A stretch of DNA of 64,000 bases from Qipengyuania_B sp965214525. Its GTDB lineage: Bacteria; Pseudomonadota; Alphaproteobacteria; Sphingomonadales; Sphingomonadaceae. The notes under the pieces are model-generated. The model searched no databases. It was given only the letters and a program-made list of their open reading frames with translations, and was not told where the DNA came from. The position numbers and the translations under genes are program-made. Shown piece after piece: positions 7,964 to 16,605 of the stretch (positions are counted from its first letter, which is position 1; each line of letters opens with the position of its first letter). The DNA is taken from NCBI GenBank assembly GCA_965214525.1, contig OZ243959.1:744001-808000 (forward strand), in the 5' to 3' direction.

Positions 7964-9984
7964 TGCCTAAAGTCACCGTAGACGGCACCGAACTCGAAGT
8001 TCCCGACGGCGCGACCGTGTTGCAGGCGTGCGAGCTTGCGGGGAAGGAAATTCCGAGGTTCTGCTATCACGAGCGGTTGAGCATCGCTGGCAATTGCCGC
8101 ATGTGCCTGGTCGAGGTGAAGCCCGGCCCGCCCAAGCCGCAGGCGAGTTGCGCGCTGCCGGCCACCGACGGGCAGGAAATCCGCACCGACACCAAGATGG
8201 TCAAGACCGCGCGCGAAGGGGTGATGGAGTTCCTGCTCATCAACCATCCGCTCGACTGCCCGATCTGCGATCAGGGCGGCGAATGCGACTTGCAGGACCA
8301 GGCGATGTATTACGGGCGCGGTGCATCGCGCTATCACGAGAATAAGCGCGCCGTCACCGAGAAATACATGGGCCCGCTGATCAAGACGATCATGACCCGC
8401 TGCATCCATTGTACCCGCTGTGTCCGCTTCTCGGAGGAAATCGCCGGCGTTGACGAGATCGGCGCGATCGGTCGCGGCGAAGACATGCAGATCACGACCT
8501 ATCTCGAACAGGCGGCGAGCCACGAGATGAGCGCGAACGTGATCGATCTGTGCCCCGTCGGCGCGCTGACCTCGCGCCCTTATGCGTTCGAAGCGCGGCC
8601 CTGGGAGTTGAAGAAGACGCTGTCTGTCGACGTCTCCGATGCCGTGGGCGCCAACATCCGGCTCGACAGCCGAGGGCGCGAAGTAATGCGGGCTTTGCCG
8701 CGGATCAACGATGCGGTGAACGAGGAATGGCTTTCCGACAAGGCACGCTATCAGGTGGACGGGTTGCAGCGGCGGCGCCTCGATGCGGTGTGGATCAGGC
8801 GGAACGGCAAGTTGCACCGTGCGCAATGGAACGAGGCATTTCGCCTGATCGCCGATGCGCAACCGCGTGGAAGCATCGCGGCGGTGGCTGGCGATCTGGT
8901 CGATTGCGAAACGATGTTCGCGGCGAAAAAGCTCGTCAACGCGCTTGGCTCCAACCTTCTGGAAGGGCGGCAGACCGGGCTGACATACGAGACGTCGAAC
9001 CTGGCTGCGGTGAACTTCAATTCGACGCTTGCAGGTATTGAGACTGCCGATGCGGTGCTGATCGTCGGCAGCCATGTGCGTTGGGAGGCGCCCTTGGTGA
9101 ATGTGCGCCTGCGCAAGGCCGCCAAGCGGGGCGCGAAGATCTTTCTCATCGGTCCGCACTGGGATACGACGTTCGGCGGGGAATTCCTGGGTGACGATGC
9201 CGGCGCACTGCACGATCTGCCCGGCCGGGTGACCGAAGCGATGCAAGCGGCGCAGCGTCCGGCGATCATTGTCGGGGCGGGGGGATTGGCGAAGGGCGTG
9301 CTGTCGCCCGCGCTTGCGTTAGCCGAACAGTTCGACCTGGTGCGCGACGGTTGGAATGGTTTCAACGTTCTGCACATGTCAGCAAGCCGTATGGGGGGGC
9401 TGCTGCTGGGCTATGCGCAGCCCGGAGGCATGCGCGACCTGGTCGACGCCAAACCCAGAGTCCTGCTGTCCCTTGGCGCGGACGAGATGGATTACGCGCC
9501 ATTCGCCCAAACTCTGACAGTCTATATCGGGCATCATGGCGACAAGGGCGCCCATGCGGCGGACATCATCCTGCCCGGAGCATCCTTTGCGGAGAAGGAT
9601 GGAACCTACGTCAACACGGAAGGGCGCGTGCAGTACGCGGAAAAAGCCGTGTTCGCCCCGGGCGACGCGCGGGAAGACTGGACCATCCTGCGTGCGCTTG
9701 CGGACGCGGTCGGTGTAAATGTCGGGTTCGACAACTTCGCGCAATTGCAAAGCGCGATGATCACTCATGTTCCGACCCTCGGGGAAGAAGGATTGGCGGA
9801 CGTCATGTCGCTATCGGGGGGCTCGCTTACCGAAGGTGACGACAAGGCACGGGCGCAAGGCCGGATTGGATATCCGATCCATGACTTCTATCTCACCAAT
9901 CCGATCGCCCGGGCAAGCGCGGTCATGCAGCGTTGCTCGGCCGAACTGCTTCACGGCGATGATATGCAGGAGGCGGCGGAATGA
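7963..9984 (+). CDS. nuoG: NADH-quinone oxidoreductase subunit G
   Basis: 75-kDa iron-sulfur subunit of complex I. The 2Fe-2S ligands are Cys34, Cys45, Cys48 and Cys63. Cluster N5 uses His95, Cys99, Cys102 and Cys108 (NHPLDCPICDQGGECDLQD). The second 4Fe-4S cluster uses Cys147, Cys150, Cys153 and Cys197. The rest is a molybdopterin-oxidoreductase-like domain. At 673 residues it is the shorter alphaproteobacterial/mitochondrial form. The start ATG at 7963 shares a base with the previous stop, and the end overlaps nuoH by ATGA. Confidence 0.95.
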   Translation: MPKVTVDGTELEVPDGATVLQACELAGKEIPRFCYHERLSIAGNCRMCLVEVKPGPPKPQASCALPATDGQEIRTDTKMVKTAREGVMEFLLINHPLDCPICDQGGECDLQDQAMYYGRGASRYHENKRAVTEKYMGPLIKTIMTRCIHCTRCVRFSEEIAGVDEIGAIGRGEDMQITTYLEQAASHEMSANVIDLCPVGALTSRPYAFEARPWELKKTLSVDVSDAVGANIRLDSRGREVMRALPRINDAVNEEWLSDKARYQVDGLQRRRLDAVWIRRNGKLHRAQWNEAFRLIADAQPRGSIAAVAGDLVDCETMFAAKKLVNALGSNLLEGRQTGLTYETSNLAAVNFNSTLAGIETADAVLIVGSHVRWEAPLVNVRLRKAAKRGAKIFLIGPHWDTTFGGEFLGDDAGALHDLPGRVTEAMQAAQRPAIIVGAGGLAKGVLSPALALAEQFDLVRDGWNGFNVLHMSASRMGGLLLGYAQPGGMRDLVDAKPRVLLSLGADEMDYAPFAQTLTVYIGHHGDKGAHAADIILPGASFAEKDGTYVNTEGRVQYAEKAVFAPGDAREDWTILRALADAVGVNVGFDNFAQLQSAMITHVPTLGEEGLADVMSLSGGSLTEGDDKARAQGRIGYPIHDFYLTNPIARASAVMQRCSAELLHGDDMQEAAE

Positions 9985-11030
9985 CCAACTTCTTCCAGAC
10001 CACTTTCGGCATGACTTACGAAGCTGCCTGGTTGCTCGCCACCATATCGGGCATCCTGCTCATCGCGTTACCGCTGATGCTGGCGGTCGCGATGATCATC
10101 TATGTCGATCGCAAGGTCTGGGCAGCCATTGCCCTGCGTCGCGGACCCAATGTGGTCGGCCCGTTCGGCCTGCTGCAATCCTTTGCCGACGGGCTGAAGG
10201 TCTTTCTTCAGGAAACGATCATCCCCAGCGCGGCGAACAAGGGCTTGTTCATCATCGCGCCGATCGTCACCTTTACCGTGGCGTTGCTCGCCTGGGCGGT
10301 CGTTCCATTCGGACCGACCGCCGTGCTGGCGGATATCAACATCGGTTTGCTTTATATCCTCGCGATCAGTTCGCTTGGCGTTTATGGCGTGGTGATCTCG
10401 GGTTGGGCGTCGAACTCGAAATATCCGTTCTTCTCGGCCATGCGGGCCGCCGCGCAGATGATCTCGTATGAGGTCAGCATCGGCTTCATCCTGGTCTGCG
10501 TTATCCTGTATGCCGGCACCAGCAATCTGAATGGGATCATCGTTGCGCAGATCGGTCACGGATTGGGTTTCCTGAACGGCTTTGTCTTCAACTTGCTGCT
10601 GTTTCCGATGTGGGTCATGTTCCTGATCTCCAGCCTGGCGGAAACGGCGCGGGCGCCTTTCGATCTTACCGAGGCTGAGAGCGAGCTGGTTGCGGGCTAT
10701 CAGACCGAATATTCGAGCATGAGCTTCGCGCTGTTCTGGTTGGGCGAATATGCCAACGTGCTGCTGATGTGCGCGCTTAACGCGATCCTGTTCTTCGGCG
10801 GATGGCTGCCGCCGGTCAATTGGGAACCGCTCTATCTGGTGCCTGGATGGATATGGCTGTTCGCCAAAATTTTCATGTTCTTCTTCATCTTCAGCTGGAT
10901 CAAGGCGACGGTGCCGCGCTTCCGCTATGACCAGTTGATGCGGTTGGGCTGGAAGGTGTTCCTGCCGCTTAGCCTGGCCTTTGTGGTGTTGATCAGTGGC
11001 TGGCTGATGTTGACGAGGTATGGGGCGTGA
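9981..11030 (+). CDS. nuoH: NADH-quinone oxidoreductase subunit H
   Basis: Membrane subunit that docks the peripheral arm and forms the entrance to the quinone channel. The 349-residue protein has about eight membrane segments. Family signatures seen are the ERK-like VDRKVWAAIALRRGPNVVGP, the cytoplasmic loop AETARAPFDLTEAESELVAG with its conserved acidic residues, and W-I-K-A-T-V-P-R-F-R-Y-D near the C-terminus. The gene is coupled to nuoG upstream and to a non-nuo frame downstream (GTGA). Confidence 0.95.
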   Translation: MTNFFQTTFGMTYEAAWLLATISGILLIALPLMLAVAMIIYVDRKVWAAIALRRGPNVVGPFGLLQSFADGLKVFLQETIIPSAANKGLFIIAPIVTFTVALLAWAVVPFGPTAVLADINIGLLYILAISSLGVYGVVISGWASNSKYPFFSAMRAAAQMISYEVSIGFILVCVILYAGTSNLNGIIVAQIGHGLGFLNGFVFNLLLFPMWVMFLISSLAETARAPFDLTEAESELVAGYQTEYSSMSFALFWLGEYANVLLMCALNAILFFGGWLPPVNWEPLYLVPGWIWLFAKIFMFFFIFSWIKATVPRFRYDQLMRLGWKVFLPLSLAFVVLISGWLMLTRYGA

Positions 11031-11410
11031 GCGCTTTAGTTGCAGTTTCTGGCTTGCTCGTCTTTGCTTGCACTTTGCAGGAGGTCGACCCGCTGCTGGG
11101 CGTGGATGTCGGCGCACCTCACGCAGCCTCACTTGTCGCAAGAGATGGAAAAGGCTCGTTTATCGGTTGGTTGGAGGTTGATGGGGCAGTCGAGGTCTAC
11201 AAGGACGCGAACGGCGTTATTACGCTCCAAGGTAGGTTCACCGATTCTCAAAATGAGATTTGGGCGGTTGTGCGACCGACCCCGCTAGATGGAGACTTCA
11301 CCATGGAATGGTTGATGGACGGCACGTTAGCCAAAGATGGTCGAAAGACCGCTGTCGTTTGGTCGAAAGGTCAATGCGAGCGTCTCGCTGCTGAAAGCAC
11401 CAAATCATGA
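11027..11410 (+). CDS. Small exported protein of unknown function between nuoH and nuoI
   Basis: A 127-residue frame from GTG 11027 in the nuoH stop to 11410, overlapping nuoI by ATGA. Residues 1-15 are hydrophobic and end in LLVFAC, so Cys15 could be a lipidated cysteine, although the -2 Phe is not canonical for a lipobox. The remainder is soluble and beta-rich with many Gly, Asp and Val, and has one further Cys (117). No family is recognised and it is not a complex I subunit. G+C over 11101-11280 was 99 of 180 (55 %). Confidence 0.65.
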   Translation: MSALVAVSGLLVFACTLQEVDPLLGVDVGAPHAASLVARDGKGSFIGWLEVDGAVEVYKDANGVITLQGRFTDSQNEIWAVVRPTPLDGDFTMEWLMDGTLAKDGRKTAVVWSKGQCERLAAESTKS

Positions 11411-11892
11411 CCATCGCCCAAACCGTCAAAGCCTTCACCCTTTGGGAGTTTCTCAAGGCGCACGCGCTGACCTTGAAGTATTTCTTCAAGCCGAAGGTCA
11501 CGATCAACTACCCCTATGAGAAGAATCCGATCAGCCCCCGCTTCCGCGGAGAGCACGCGCTGCGGCGCTATCCCAACGGCGAGGAACGCTGCATCGCCTG
11601 CAAGCTGTGCGAGGCCGTGTGCCCAGCGCAGGCCATCACCATCGAGAGCGAGCCGCGCGAGGATGGCAGCCGCCGCACCACCCGCTACGACATCGACATG
11701 ACCAAGTGCATCTATTGTGGGTTCTGTCAGGAGGCCTGCCCGGTCGATGCCGTAGTCGAAGGGCCGAACTTCGAATATTCGACCGAAACGCGCGAGGAAC
11801 TGCTTTACGACAAGGCCAAGCTGCTGGCGAACGGGGACAAATGGGAACGCGCGATCGCGGCAAACCTTGAAGCGGACGCGCCCTACCGCTAG
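11407..11892 (+). CDS. nuoI: NADH-quinone oxidoreductase subunit I
   Basis: 8Fe ferredoxin-type (TYKY) subunit of complex I, linking the hydrophilic chain to cluster N2. Two CxxCxxCxxxCP motifs bind clusters N6a and N6b: Cys62, 65, 68, 72 (CIACKLCEAVCP) and Cys101, 104, 107, 111 (CIYCGFCQEACP). At 161 residues it is full length. The start overlaps the preceding frame by ATGA. Downstream lies the only sizeable gap within the operon. Confidence 0.95.
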   Translation: MTIAQTVKAFTLWEFLKAHALTLKYFFKPKVTINYPYEKNPISPRFRGEHALRRYPNGEERCIACKLCEAVCPAQAITIESEPREDGSRRTTRYDIDMTKCIYCGFCQEACPVDAVVEGPNFEYSTETREELLYDKAKLLANGDKWERAIAANLEADAPYR

Positions 11893-11905
11893 GGGCGGCC
11901 GATAT

Positions 11906-11934
11906 CGAGGCGTCTGGCGATTCACGACGCCTCG
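11906..11934 (+). other. Perfect hairpin in the nuoI-nuoJ gap
   Basis: CGAGGCGTC (11906-11914) and GACGCCTCG (11926-11934) form a perfect 9-bp stem with an 11-base loop. A small second hairpin, CGCC-TGAA-GGCG, follows at 11940-11951. No run of T follows, so this is not a standard intrinsic terminator. RNA processing or partial attenuation of the nuoJ-N half is possible; the role is inferred. Confidence 0.5.
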
Positions 11935-12034
11935 TCATGCGCCTGAAGGCGAACGGCGGTCCTTTAAAGAGCGCCACGGGAATTTCGCGGAATCCCTTCC
12001 GTCGCAGGGATTATGGAAGAGGTTCGAGTTCAAG

Positions 12035-12655
12035 TTGATCCAAGCCGTCGCCTTCTATCTGTTCGCTGCCCTGGTGGTGCTGAGCGCCGTGATGGTCATC
12101 TCGGCCCGCAACCCCGTGCACTCGGTGCTATGGCTGATCCTGGCCTTCTTCAACGGCGCAGGATTGATGGTGCTGGTCGGCGCGGAATTCATCGCGGCGC
12201 TGGTCGTCATCGTCTATGTCGGTGCGGTCGCCGTGCTGTTCCTGTTCGTTGTGATGATGCTCAACATCGATTTCAGCGAGCTTCGCGCTGGGTTCGTCAG
12301 AAACTTTCCGCTGGGCATCGTCATCGCGCTGGTGTTGCTGGCCGAGCTGGTGCTGGGGCTCGGTGCTTACCGCGCCGGCGCCCTCGATCTCGGCGCTTCT
12401 GTCGGCACCGCCACACCGGTCATTGGAGAGAGCAACATCACCAGCCTAGGTGCGGTGCTCTATTCCGATTACCTGTTCCTGTTCGAGGCGGCGGGCATCA
12501 TCCTGCTGGTGGCGATGGTCGGCGCAATCGTATTGACACACCGCCCGCCAAAGGCCGGTCGTGGGCATCAGGACATCGGCAGGCAAGTGCGCCGCGATCC
12601 AGCCGAAGCGACCGTGATGACCCGGCCTACCGTGGGCGCAGGAGTCGATCTGTGA
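12035..12655 (+). CDS. nuoJ: NADH-quinone oxidoreductase subunit J
   Basis: Membrane subunit of the proton-pumping arm, with five hydrophobic segments and the conserved NPVHSVLWLILAFFN and VGAVAVLFLFVVMM helices, the latter holding the pi-bulge helix of the family. No ATG begins the family sequence. I chose TTG at 12035 because it gives L/M-IQAVAFYLFA, the usual NuoJ N-terminus; AGAGG lies about 13 bases upstream. The only in-frame ATG, at 11867, lies inside nuoI and would add 56 unrelated residues. The 206-residue product has a polar 35-residue tail. The gene ends within the nuoK start. Confidence 0.9.
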   Translation: MIQAVAFYLFAALVVLSAVMVISARNPVHSVLWLILAFFNGAGLMVLVGAEFIAALVVIVYVGAVAVLFLFVVMMLNIDFSELRAGFVRNFPLGIVIALVLLAELVLGLGAYRAGALDLGASVGTATPVIGESNITSLGAVLYSDYLFLFEAAGIILLVAMVGAIVLTHRPPKAGRGHQDIGRQVRRDPAEATVMTRPTVGAGVDL

Positions 12656-12957
12656 TCGGGGTGGAGCATTACATCGTGGTTGCGGCGATCCTGTTCGTGC
12701 TGGGCGTGCTCGGCATTTTCCTCAATCGCAAGAACATCATCGTCATCCTCATGTCGATCGAGTTGATCCTGCTTGCCGTGAACATCAATCTCGTCGCCTT
12801 CAGCGCTTTTCTGGGCGACATGGTGGGGCAGGTGTTCGCGATGTTCGTGCTGACCGTTGCGGCCGGAGAGGCAGCCATTGGGCTTGCCATTCTGGTGATC
12901 TACTTTCGCGGACGTGGCACCATCGCGGTCGACGATGTCGACAGGCTGCGGGGATAG
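12652..12957 (+). CDS. nuoK: NADH-quinone oxidoreductase subunit K
   Basis: Small antiporter-like (MrpC-type) membrane subunit of complex I. The 101-residue length is exactly that of the family. Three membrane helices are visible, with the conserved glutamates in SIELILLAVN and TVAAGEAAIGLAI. The start is GTG at 12652, overlapping the nuoJ stop (GTGA). nuoL follows after 5 bases. Confidence 0.94.
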   Translation: MIGVEHYIVVAAILFVLGVLGIFLNRKNIIVILMSIELILLAVNINLVAFSAFLGDMVGQVFAMFVLTVAAGEAAIGLAILVIYFRGRGTIAVDDVDRLRG

Positions 12958-12962
12958 CGGCG

Positions 12963-15023
12963 ATGCAGTCGATCGTGCTCATCGTATTTCTCCCGCTGCT
13001 TGCCGCGATTATTGGCGGACTGGGCAACCGTGCGCTTGGCAATACGGTCGTAAAGATACTCACGACCGGCGCCCTCTTCCTCGCTTGCGGGTTGAGTTGG
13101 CCCATCTTCCTCGGCTTTGTGAACGAGACGGCGACACCGGGCGTCGTGCCCGTCCTGCAATGGGTGCAATCGGGGACGCTGAGCTTTGACTGGGCGCTGC
13201 GGGTCGATACGCTTACCGCCGTGATGCTGGTGGTCATCACCACCGTCTCCGCGCTCGTTCACCTCTACAGCTGGGGTTATATGAACGAGGATCCGGATCA
13301 GCCGCGTTTCTTCGCCTATCTCTCGCTGTTCACCTTCGCCATGCTGATGCTGGTGACGGCGGATAATCTGGTCCAGATGTTCTTCGGTTGGGAAGGGGTG
13401 GGGCTTGCCTCTTATCTGCTGATCGGGTTCTGGTTTCAGAAACCCTCGGCCAATGCCGCCGCGATCAAGGCGTTCGTCGTGAACCGGGTTGGCGATCTGG
13501 GCTTCATGCTCGGCATATTCGGAACGTATCTCGTATTTGGCACGACCTCGATCTCGGAGATACTTGCGGCTGCTCCGGCGATGAGCGGCGCGACCATCGG
13601 TTTCCTAGGTGCGCGCGTTAATACGATGGACGTGTTGTGCATCCTGTTGTTCATCGGCGCGATGGGCAAAAGCGCGCAACTGGGCCTGCATACCTGGCTG
13701 CCCGATGCGATGGAGGGGCCAACGCCCGTCTCCGCGCTGATCCACGCGGCGACGATGGTCACCGCCGGAGTATTCATGGTCTGCCGTCTCTCGCCGATGT
13801 TCGAGACAGCTCCGGTGGCGCTGGCGCTGGTCACCTTTATCGGCGCCGCCACTTGCATTTTCGCCGCGACGGTCGGCACGACCCAGTGGGATATCAAGCG
13901 GGTGATCGCTTATTCGACCTGCTCGCAACTTGGCTACATGTTCTTCGCCGCCGGAGTGGGCGCGTATGGTGCGGCGATGTTCCACCTGTTCACGCATGCC
14001 TTCTTCAAAGCGTTGCTGTTCCTGGGTGCAGGCAGCGTTATCCACGCCATGCATCACGAGCAGGACATGCGATATTACGGGGCACTGCGTAAGGAAATCC
14101 CCTTGACCTTCTTTGCCATGCTGGCGGGAACCTTGGCGATAACCGGGGTGGGCATATACTGGCTTCACGCCGGATTTGCCGGCTTCCATTCAAAGGATGC
14201 GATCCTGGAGGTGTCGTTCGCGCGGGGCACGGACATGGCGAGTTTCGCCTTCTGGATGGGCACGCTCGCGGCGTTGCTGACAAGCTTTTACAGTTGGCGG
14301 CTGATGTTCCTGACTTTTTGGGGCAAGCCACGCTGGGCGGATAGCGAGCACATCCAGCATGCCGTACATCTTGGTGCCGACGAGCCCAATGAAGACAATC
14401 CTGCGATCCAGGAAACCTCGGATATGGGCGCGCGGCATCGTGTGCCTTCTCCGAACTACGAGGCCGGAACGGGCGGCTATCATCCGCATGAAAGCCCCTG
14501 GTCGATGCTGGTGCCGCTTGGGGCGTTGACGCTGGGTGCGATATTTGCCGGCTTCATGTTCAGCCACGCATTCCTCGACAGCGCCGAGTTCTGGCAGGGA
14601 TCGATCTTCTACAATGAGGCCTTGATCCACGAAATGCACGATGTGCCCGTGCTGGTGAAGTTGGCGGCGACGATCGTGATGCTGCTGGGCCTGGCGGTCG
14701 CCTGGCTGGCCTATATCAAGGATACATCGGTGCCCGGAAAGGCCGCGGAGCAGCTTGGACCCGTTTATCGGTTCTTCTACAACAAGTGGTACTTCGACGA
14801 GATATATCACGCTGTGTTCGTGAAACCGGCATTCTGGTTCGGGCAGCAATTCTGGCGGCATGGCGACATCGGTCTGATCGATCGCTTCGGACCCAACGGT
14901 GTTGCTTGGGTGGTCGGTCGCGGCAGCGGCGTCGCCAGGCAATTTCAATCGGGAAACCTTACCAATTACGCCCTGATAATGCTGCTGGGGCTCGTCGCGA
15001 TCGTGACCTGGGCGATGGTCTAG
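12963..15023 (+). CDS. nuoL: NADH-quinone oxidoreductase subunit L
   Basis: Distal antiporter-like proton-pumping subunit of complex I. At 686 residues it is full length, with about 15-16 membrane helices. The key motif FFGWEGVGLASYLLIGFW with its glutamate is present, followed by GKSAQLGLHTWLPDAMEGPT and the lysine-bearing central helices. The long C-terminal part contains the lateral-helix region and a final membrane anchor. It starts 5 bases after nuoK and is followed by a 19-base gap before nuoM. Confidence 0.95.
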   Translation: MQSIVLIVFLPLLAAIIGGLGNRALGNTVVKILTTGALFLACGLSWPIFLGFVNETATPGVVPVLQWVQSGTLSFDWALRVDTLTAVMLVVITTVSALVHLYSWGYMNEDPDQPRFFAYLSLFTFAMLMLVTADNLVQMFFGWEGVGLASYLLIGFWFQKPSANAAAIKAFVVNRVGDLGFMLGIFGTYLVFGTTSISEILAAAPAMSGATIGFLGARVNTMDVLCILLFIGAMGKSAQLGLHTWLPDAMEGPTPVSALIHAATMVTAGVFMVCRLSPMFETAPVALALVTFIGAATCIFAATVGTTQWDIKRVIAYSTCSQLGYMFFAAGVGAYGAAMFHLFTHAFFKALLFLGAGSVIHAMHHEQDMRYYGALRKEIPLTFFAMLAGTLAITGVGIYWLHAGFAGFHSKDAILEVSFARGTDMASFAFWMGTLAALLTSFYSWRLMFLTFWGKPRWADSEHIQHAVHLGADEPNEDNPAIQETSDMGARHRVPSPNYEAGTGGYHPHESPWSMLVPLGALTLGAIFAGFMFSHAFLDSAEFWQGSIFYNEALIHEMHDVPVLVKLAATIVMLLGLAVAWLAYIKDTSVPGKAAEQLGPVYRFFYNKWYFDEIYHAVFVKPAFWFGQQFWRHGDIGLIDRFGPNGVAWVVGRGSGVARQFQSGNLTNYALIMLLGLVAIVTWAMV

Positions 15024-15042
15024 GGCCGGTGCAAAAAGCGAT

Positions 15043-16605
15043 ATGAGCTTTCCGATCCTGTCCCTGATGCTGCTCGTGCCGCTGATTGCCGGGCTTGCAT
15101 GCCTGTTCGTCGCAGCTCCAGCAGCCAAGGTCATCGCCCTGACGGCGACGTCGATCGACCTTGTGCTAGGGGTGGTCCTGTGGATCAGCTACGACATCGG
15201 CGGTGCCCAGTGGCAGTTCGTCGAGGGGGCGCCGATGTTCAGCGGCTTCTCCTATGCCCTTGGCATAGACGGGATTGCCCTGATGTTGATCCTGCTAAGT
15301 GTCTTCCTCATGCCGATATGTATTCTGGCTAGCTGGGACAGTATCCGGAACCGGGTCGGCGAATATATGGCAGCGTTTCTGTTCATGGAAACCCTGATGA
15401 TCGGGGTGTTCGCCGCGCAAGATCTCTTCCTGTTCTATATCTTCTTCGAGGCCGGTCTGATCCCGATGTATCTGATCATCGGCATATGGGGCGGCGACAA
15501 CCGGATCTACGCCAGCTACAAGTTCTTTCTCTACACGCTCCTGGGTTCGGTGCTGATGCTTATCGCCATGTTGTGGATGGTCAACGAGGCGGGCACCAGC
15601 AGCATTCCGTTGCTCATGCAGTACGACTTCGCGCCGGATGCGCAGGTATGGCTATGGCTGGCGTTCTTCGCCAGCTTCGCGGTGAAAATGCCGATGTGGC
15701 CGGTCCACACCTGGCTACCCGACGCGCATGTGCAGGCTCCGACCGCGGGCTCGGTCATCTTGGCGGGAGTCCTGCTGAAGATGGGCGGCTATGGTTTTAT
15801 CCGTTTCAACCTTCCGATGTTTCCAGAAGCAAGCGCGCAATTCGTATGGCTTGTCCTGGCTTTGTCGATGGTGGCAGTAGTCGTCGCAAGTCTGATCGCG
15901 CTGGTGCAACAGGACATGAAGAAACTGATCGCCTATTCGTCGGTCGCGCATATGGCGATCGTGACGGCGGGCCTGTTCGCCTTCAACGTGCAGGGTCTGG
16001 AAGGGGCGATGATCATGATGCTCAGCCACGGCTTGGTATCGGGCGCATTGTTTCTGTGCGTCGGCGTCATCTACGACCGGTTGCATTCGCGCGACATCGC
16101 CCGATACGGGGGGCTGGCGATCAATATGCCGCGCTATGCCATGTTCTTCCTGTTCTTCACCATGGCAAGCATCGGCCTGCCCGGTACGAGCGGGTTCGTT
16201 GCCGAGTTCTTGAGCCTAGCCGGGGTCTATCAGGTTTCGACCTGGGCGACCTTCGTGCTGACGACGGGCATCATCCTGGGAGCAGGTTACATGCTGTACC
16301 TGTACCGCCGCGTGATACTGGGGGCGCAGGTACACGCGGATGCCGCCGGTTTGCCTGATATGACGGCACGCGAATGGGCCATTCTTGCTCCCGTTGCCGC
16401 GGCGGTCCTTTGGATGGGCATCTACCCGGAAAGCTTCCTCGCACCCATGCGAGCCGATATCGCCGTGCTCGATGCGCGCCTGGCGCGCGCTGCTCCGCAA
16501 GGGGACAGCAATCTCGATATCGGGGTACCGCGCGCACGCGCTGCAAACTTTGTCGGACCGGACGAGGCAGGCAAGCCTGGCGCAGAAGCGAGCGCGCATC
16601 CATGA
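15043..16605 (+). CDS. nuoM: NADH-quinone oxidoreductase subunit M
   Basis: Second antiporter-like proton-pumping subunit. It has 520 residues and about 14 membrane segments. Conserved features include FFEAGLIPMYLIIGIWGG with the pump glutamate, FAVKMPMWPVHTWLPDAHV with the channel lysine region, and the LIAYSSVAHM motif. The last 45 residues are a polar Ala/Pro/Gly-rich tail. The stop overlaps the nuoN start by ATGA. Confidence 0.95.
   Translation: MSFPILSLMLLVPLIAGLACLFVAAPAAKVIALTATSIDLVLGVVLWISYDIGGAQWQFVEGAPMFSGFSYALGIDGIALMLILLSVFLMPICILASWDSIRNRVGEYMAAFLFMETLMIGVFAAQDLFLFYIFFEAGLIPMYLIIGIWGGDNRIYASYKFFLYTLLGSVLMLIAMLWMVNEAGTSSIPLLMQYDFAPDAQVWLWLAFFASFAVKMPMWPVHTWLPDAHVQAPTAGSVILAGVLLKMGGYGFIRFNLPMFPEASAQFVWLVLALSMVAVVVASLIALVQQDMKKLIAYSSVAHMAIVTAGLFAFNVQGLEGAMIMMLSHGLVSGALFLCVGVIYDRLHSRDIARYGGLAINMPRYAMFFLFFTMASIGLPGTSGFVAEFLSLAGVYQVSTWATFVLTTGIILGAGYMLYLYRRVILGAQVHADAAGLPDMTAREWAILAPVAAAVLWMGIYPESFLAPMRADIAVLDARLARAAPQGDSNLDIGVPRARAANFVGPDEAGKPGAEASAHP

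Noticed and set aside
7960..9246. 428-codon open frame on the minus strand opposite nuoG
   Set aside because: It lies wholly within nuoG, whose iron-sulfur motifs are unambiguous. Long antisense frames are a by-product of high G+C codon bias, and the product has no recognisable domain.
11867..12034. Upstream extension of nuoJ from the ATG at 11867
   Set aside because: It would start inside nuoI and add 56 Arg-rich residues unlike any NuoJ; the TTG at 12035 gives the family N-terminus.
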